Shown here in pieces: positions 5,577 to 5,719 of a DNA stretch of 5,719 bases. How positions within the stretch are numbered: the first letter of the stretch is position 1; each line of letters begins with the position of its first letter. The notes beneath the pieces are model-generated. The model was not told the origin of the DNA and did not search any database. It saw only the letters and a program-made list of their open reading frames with translations. Source of the stretch: an uncultured Clostridia bacterium (GTDB lineage Bacteria; Bacillota; Clostridia; TANB77; CAG-508); contig CAKPAB010000054.1 of assembly GCA_934132805.1 (NCBI GenBank), forward strand, positions 1 to 5,719. Reading direction: 5' to 3'. Made by a program: the position numbers and the translations under genes.

Positions 5577-5719
5577 GTTTTTTATTTTATTAGTGTTACT
5601 GTTTACAGCCAATAAAATTACTGTTTGTGTGGCACCCCTTCACCTTGGGTAATTGTATATATTTGAGATTTCGTCCGTTTGATTGGAGTGAAAAATAGAA
5701 AATCTTAAATAAAAAACTG
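5577..5719. other. Unassigned intergenic region with raised GC
   Basis: No supported gene was found. Positions 5621-5690 are about 43% G+C by count, well above the surrounding sequence. TTACTGTTT occurs twice 22 bp apart (5596-5604 and 5618-5626). On the plus strand, 5660-5671 can pair with 5700-5711 over 12 bp, including one G-U pair, with a small inner TCC/GGA helix. All six frames are interrupted; the longest short frames give no recognisable protein. It could be the leader of a rightward gene, a structured RNA, or the edge of a repeated or mobile element. Confidence 0.45.
5596..5626. repeat. Direct repeat, 9 bp at 22-bp period
   Basis: TTACTGTTT is present at 5596-5604 and 5618-5626. A 22-bp period is about two helical turns, so both copies face the same side of the DNA, as expected for paired binding sites. 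Only two copies are visible. Confidence 0.6.

Noticed and set aside
5627..5698. Short GTG-started frame (VWHPFTLG...DWSEK) in the right-hand intergenic region
   Set aside because: Only 23 codons, no Shine-Dalgarno, no family recognised. Structured noncoding DNA explains the region at least as well.

Overview
The window is a very AT-rich stretch of bacterial DNA with crisp GGAGG-type ribosome binding sites, Gram-positive LexA-type operators and codon use dominated by A/T-ending codons. Together with the protein families this points to a low-GC Firmicute, most likely a member of the Clostridia. Species cannot be told from the sequence. The layout looks like ordinary chromosome (cell wall, recombination, SOS response) rather than a dense mobile or defence island. 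No transposase, CRISPR array, rRNA or tRNA was seen.

Left part (1-4014): a leftward gene set begins with a class A penicillin-binding protein (1534-3999). It is followed after 18 nt by an MgtC/SapB-family membrane protein (850-1515) and after 27 nt by an unrecognised 164-residue soluble protein (328-822). Tight spacing and individual Shine-Dalgarno sites suggest one operon. Overlapping the end of the last gene is a short possible remnant reading frame (180-338). Further left, a promoter-like sequence (104-132), two hairpins and a strong leftward terminator (11-39) could make up a small RNA or an attenuated leader.

Centre (4015-4155): a roughly 140-bp divergent intergenic region carries promoters for the penicillin-binding protein (leftward) and a tyrosine recombinase (rightward). 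A 9-bp inverted repeat lies almost symmetrically ahead of the two start codons.

Right part (4156-5719): a complete XerC/XerD-type tyrosine recombinase with all six catalytic residues ends at a clear intrinsic terminator (5150-5178). Convergent to it is a small membrane-anchored LysM protein of YneA type (5183-5476). Its promoter has consensus -35 and -10 hexamers 17 nt apart, with one near-consensus LexA box in the spacer and another just upstream. This is the expected design of an SOS-induced cell-division inhibitor, and lexA itself may start beyond the right edge. The last ~120 bases hold no supported gene but are clearly less AT-rich than their surroundings, contain a 22-bp-period direct repeat and can form a long hairpin.

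Functionally the genes share a theme of envelope growth and cell division: peptidoglycan synthesis, SOS-linked arrest of division, and resolution of chromosome dimers. That common theme is inference from families and adjacency. The least explained sequence is at the two ends (11-132 and 5596-5719), plus the orphan protein at 328-822.
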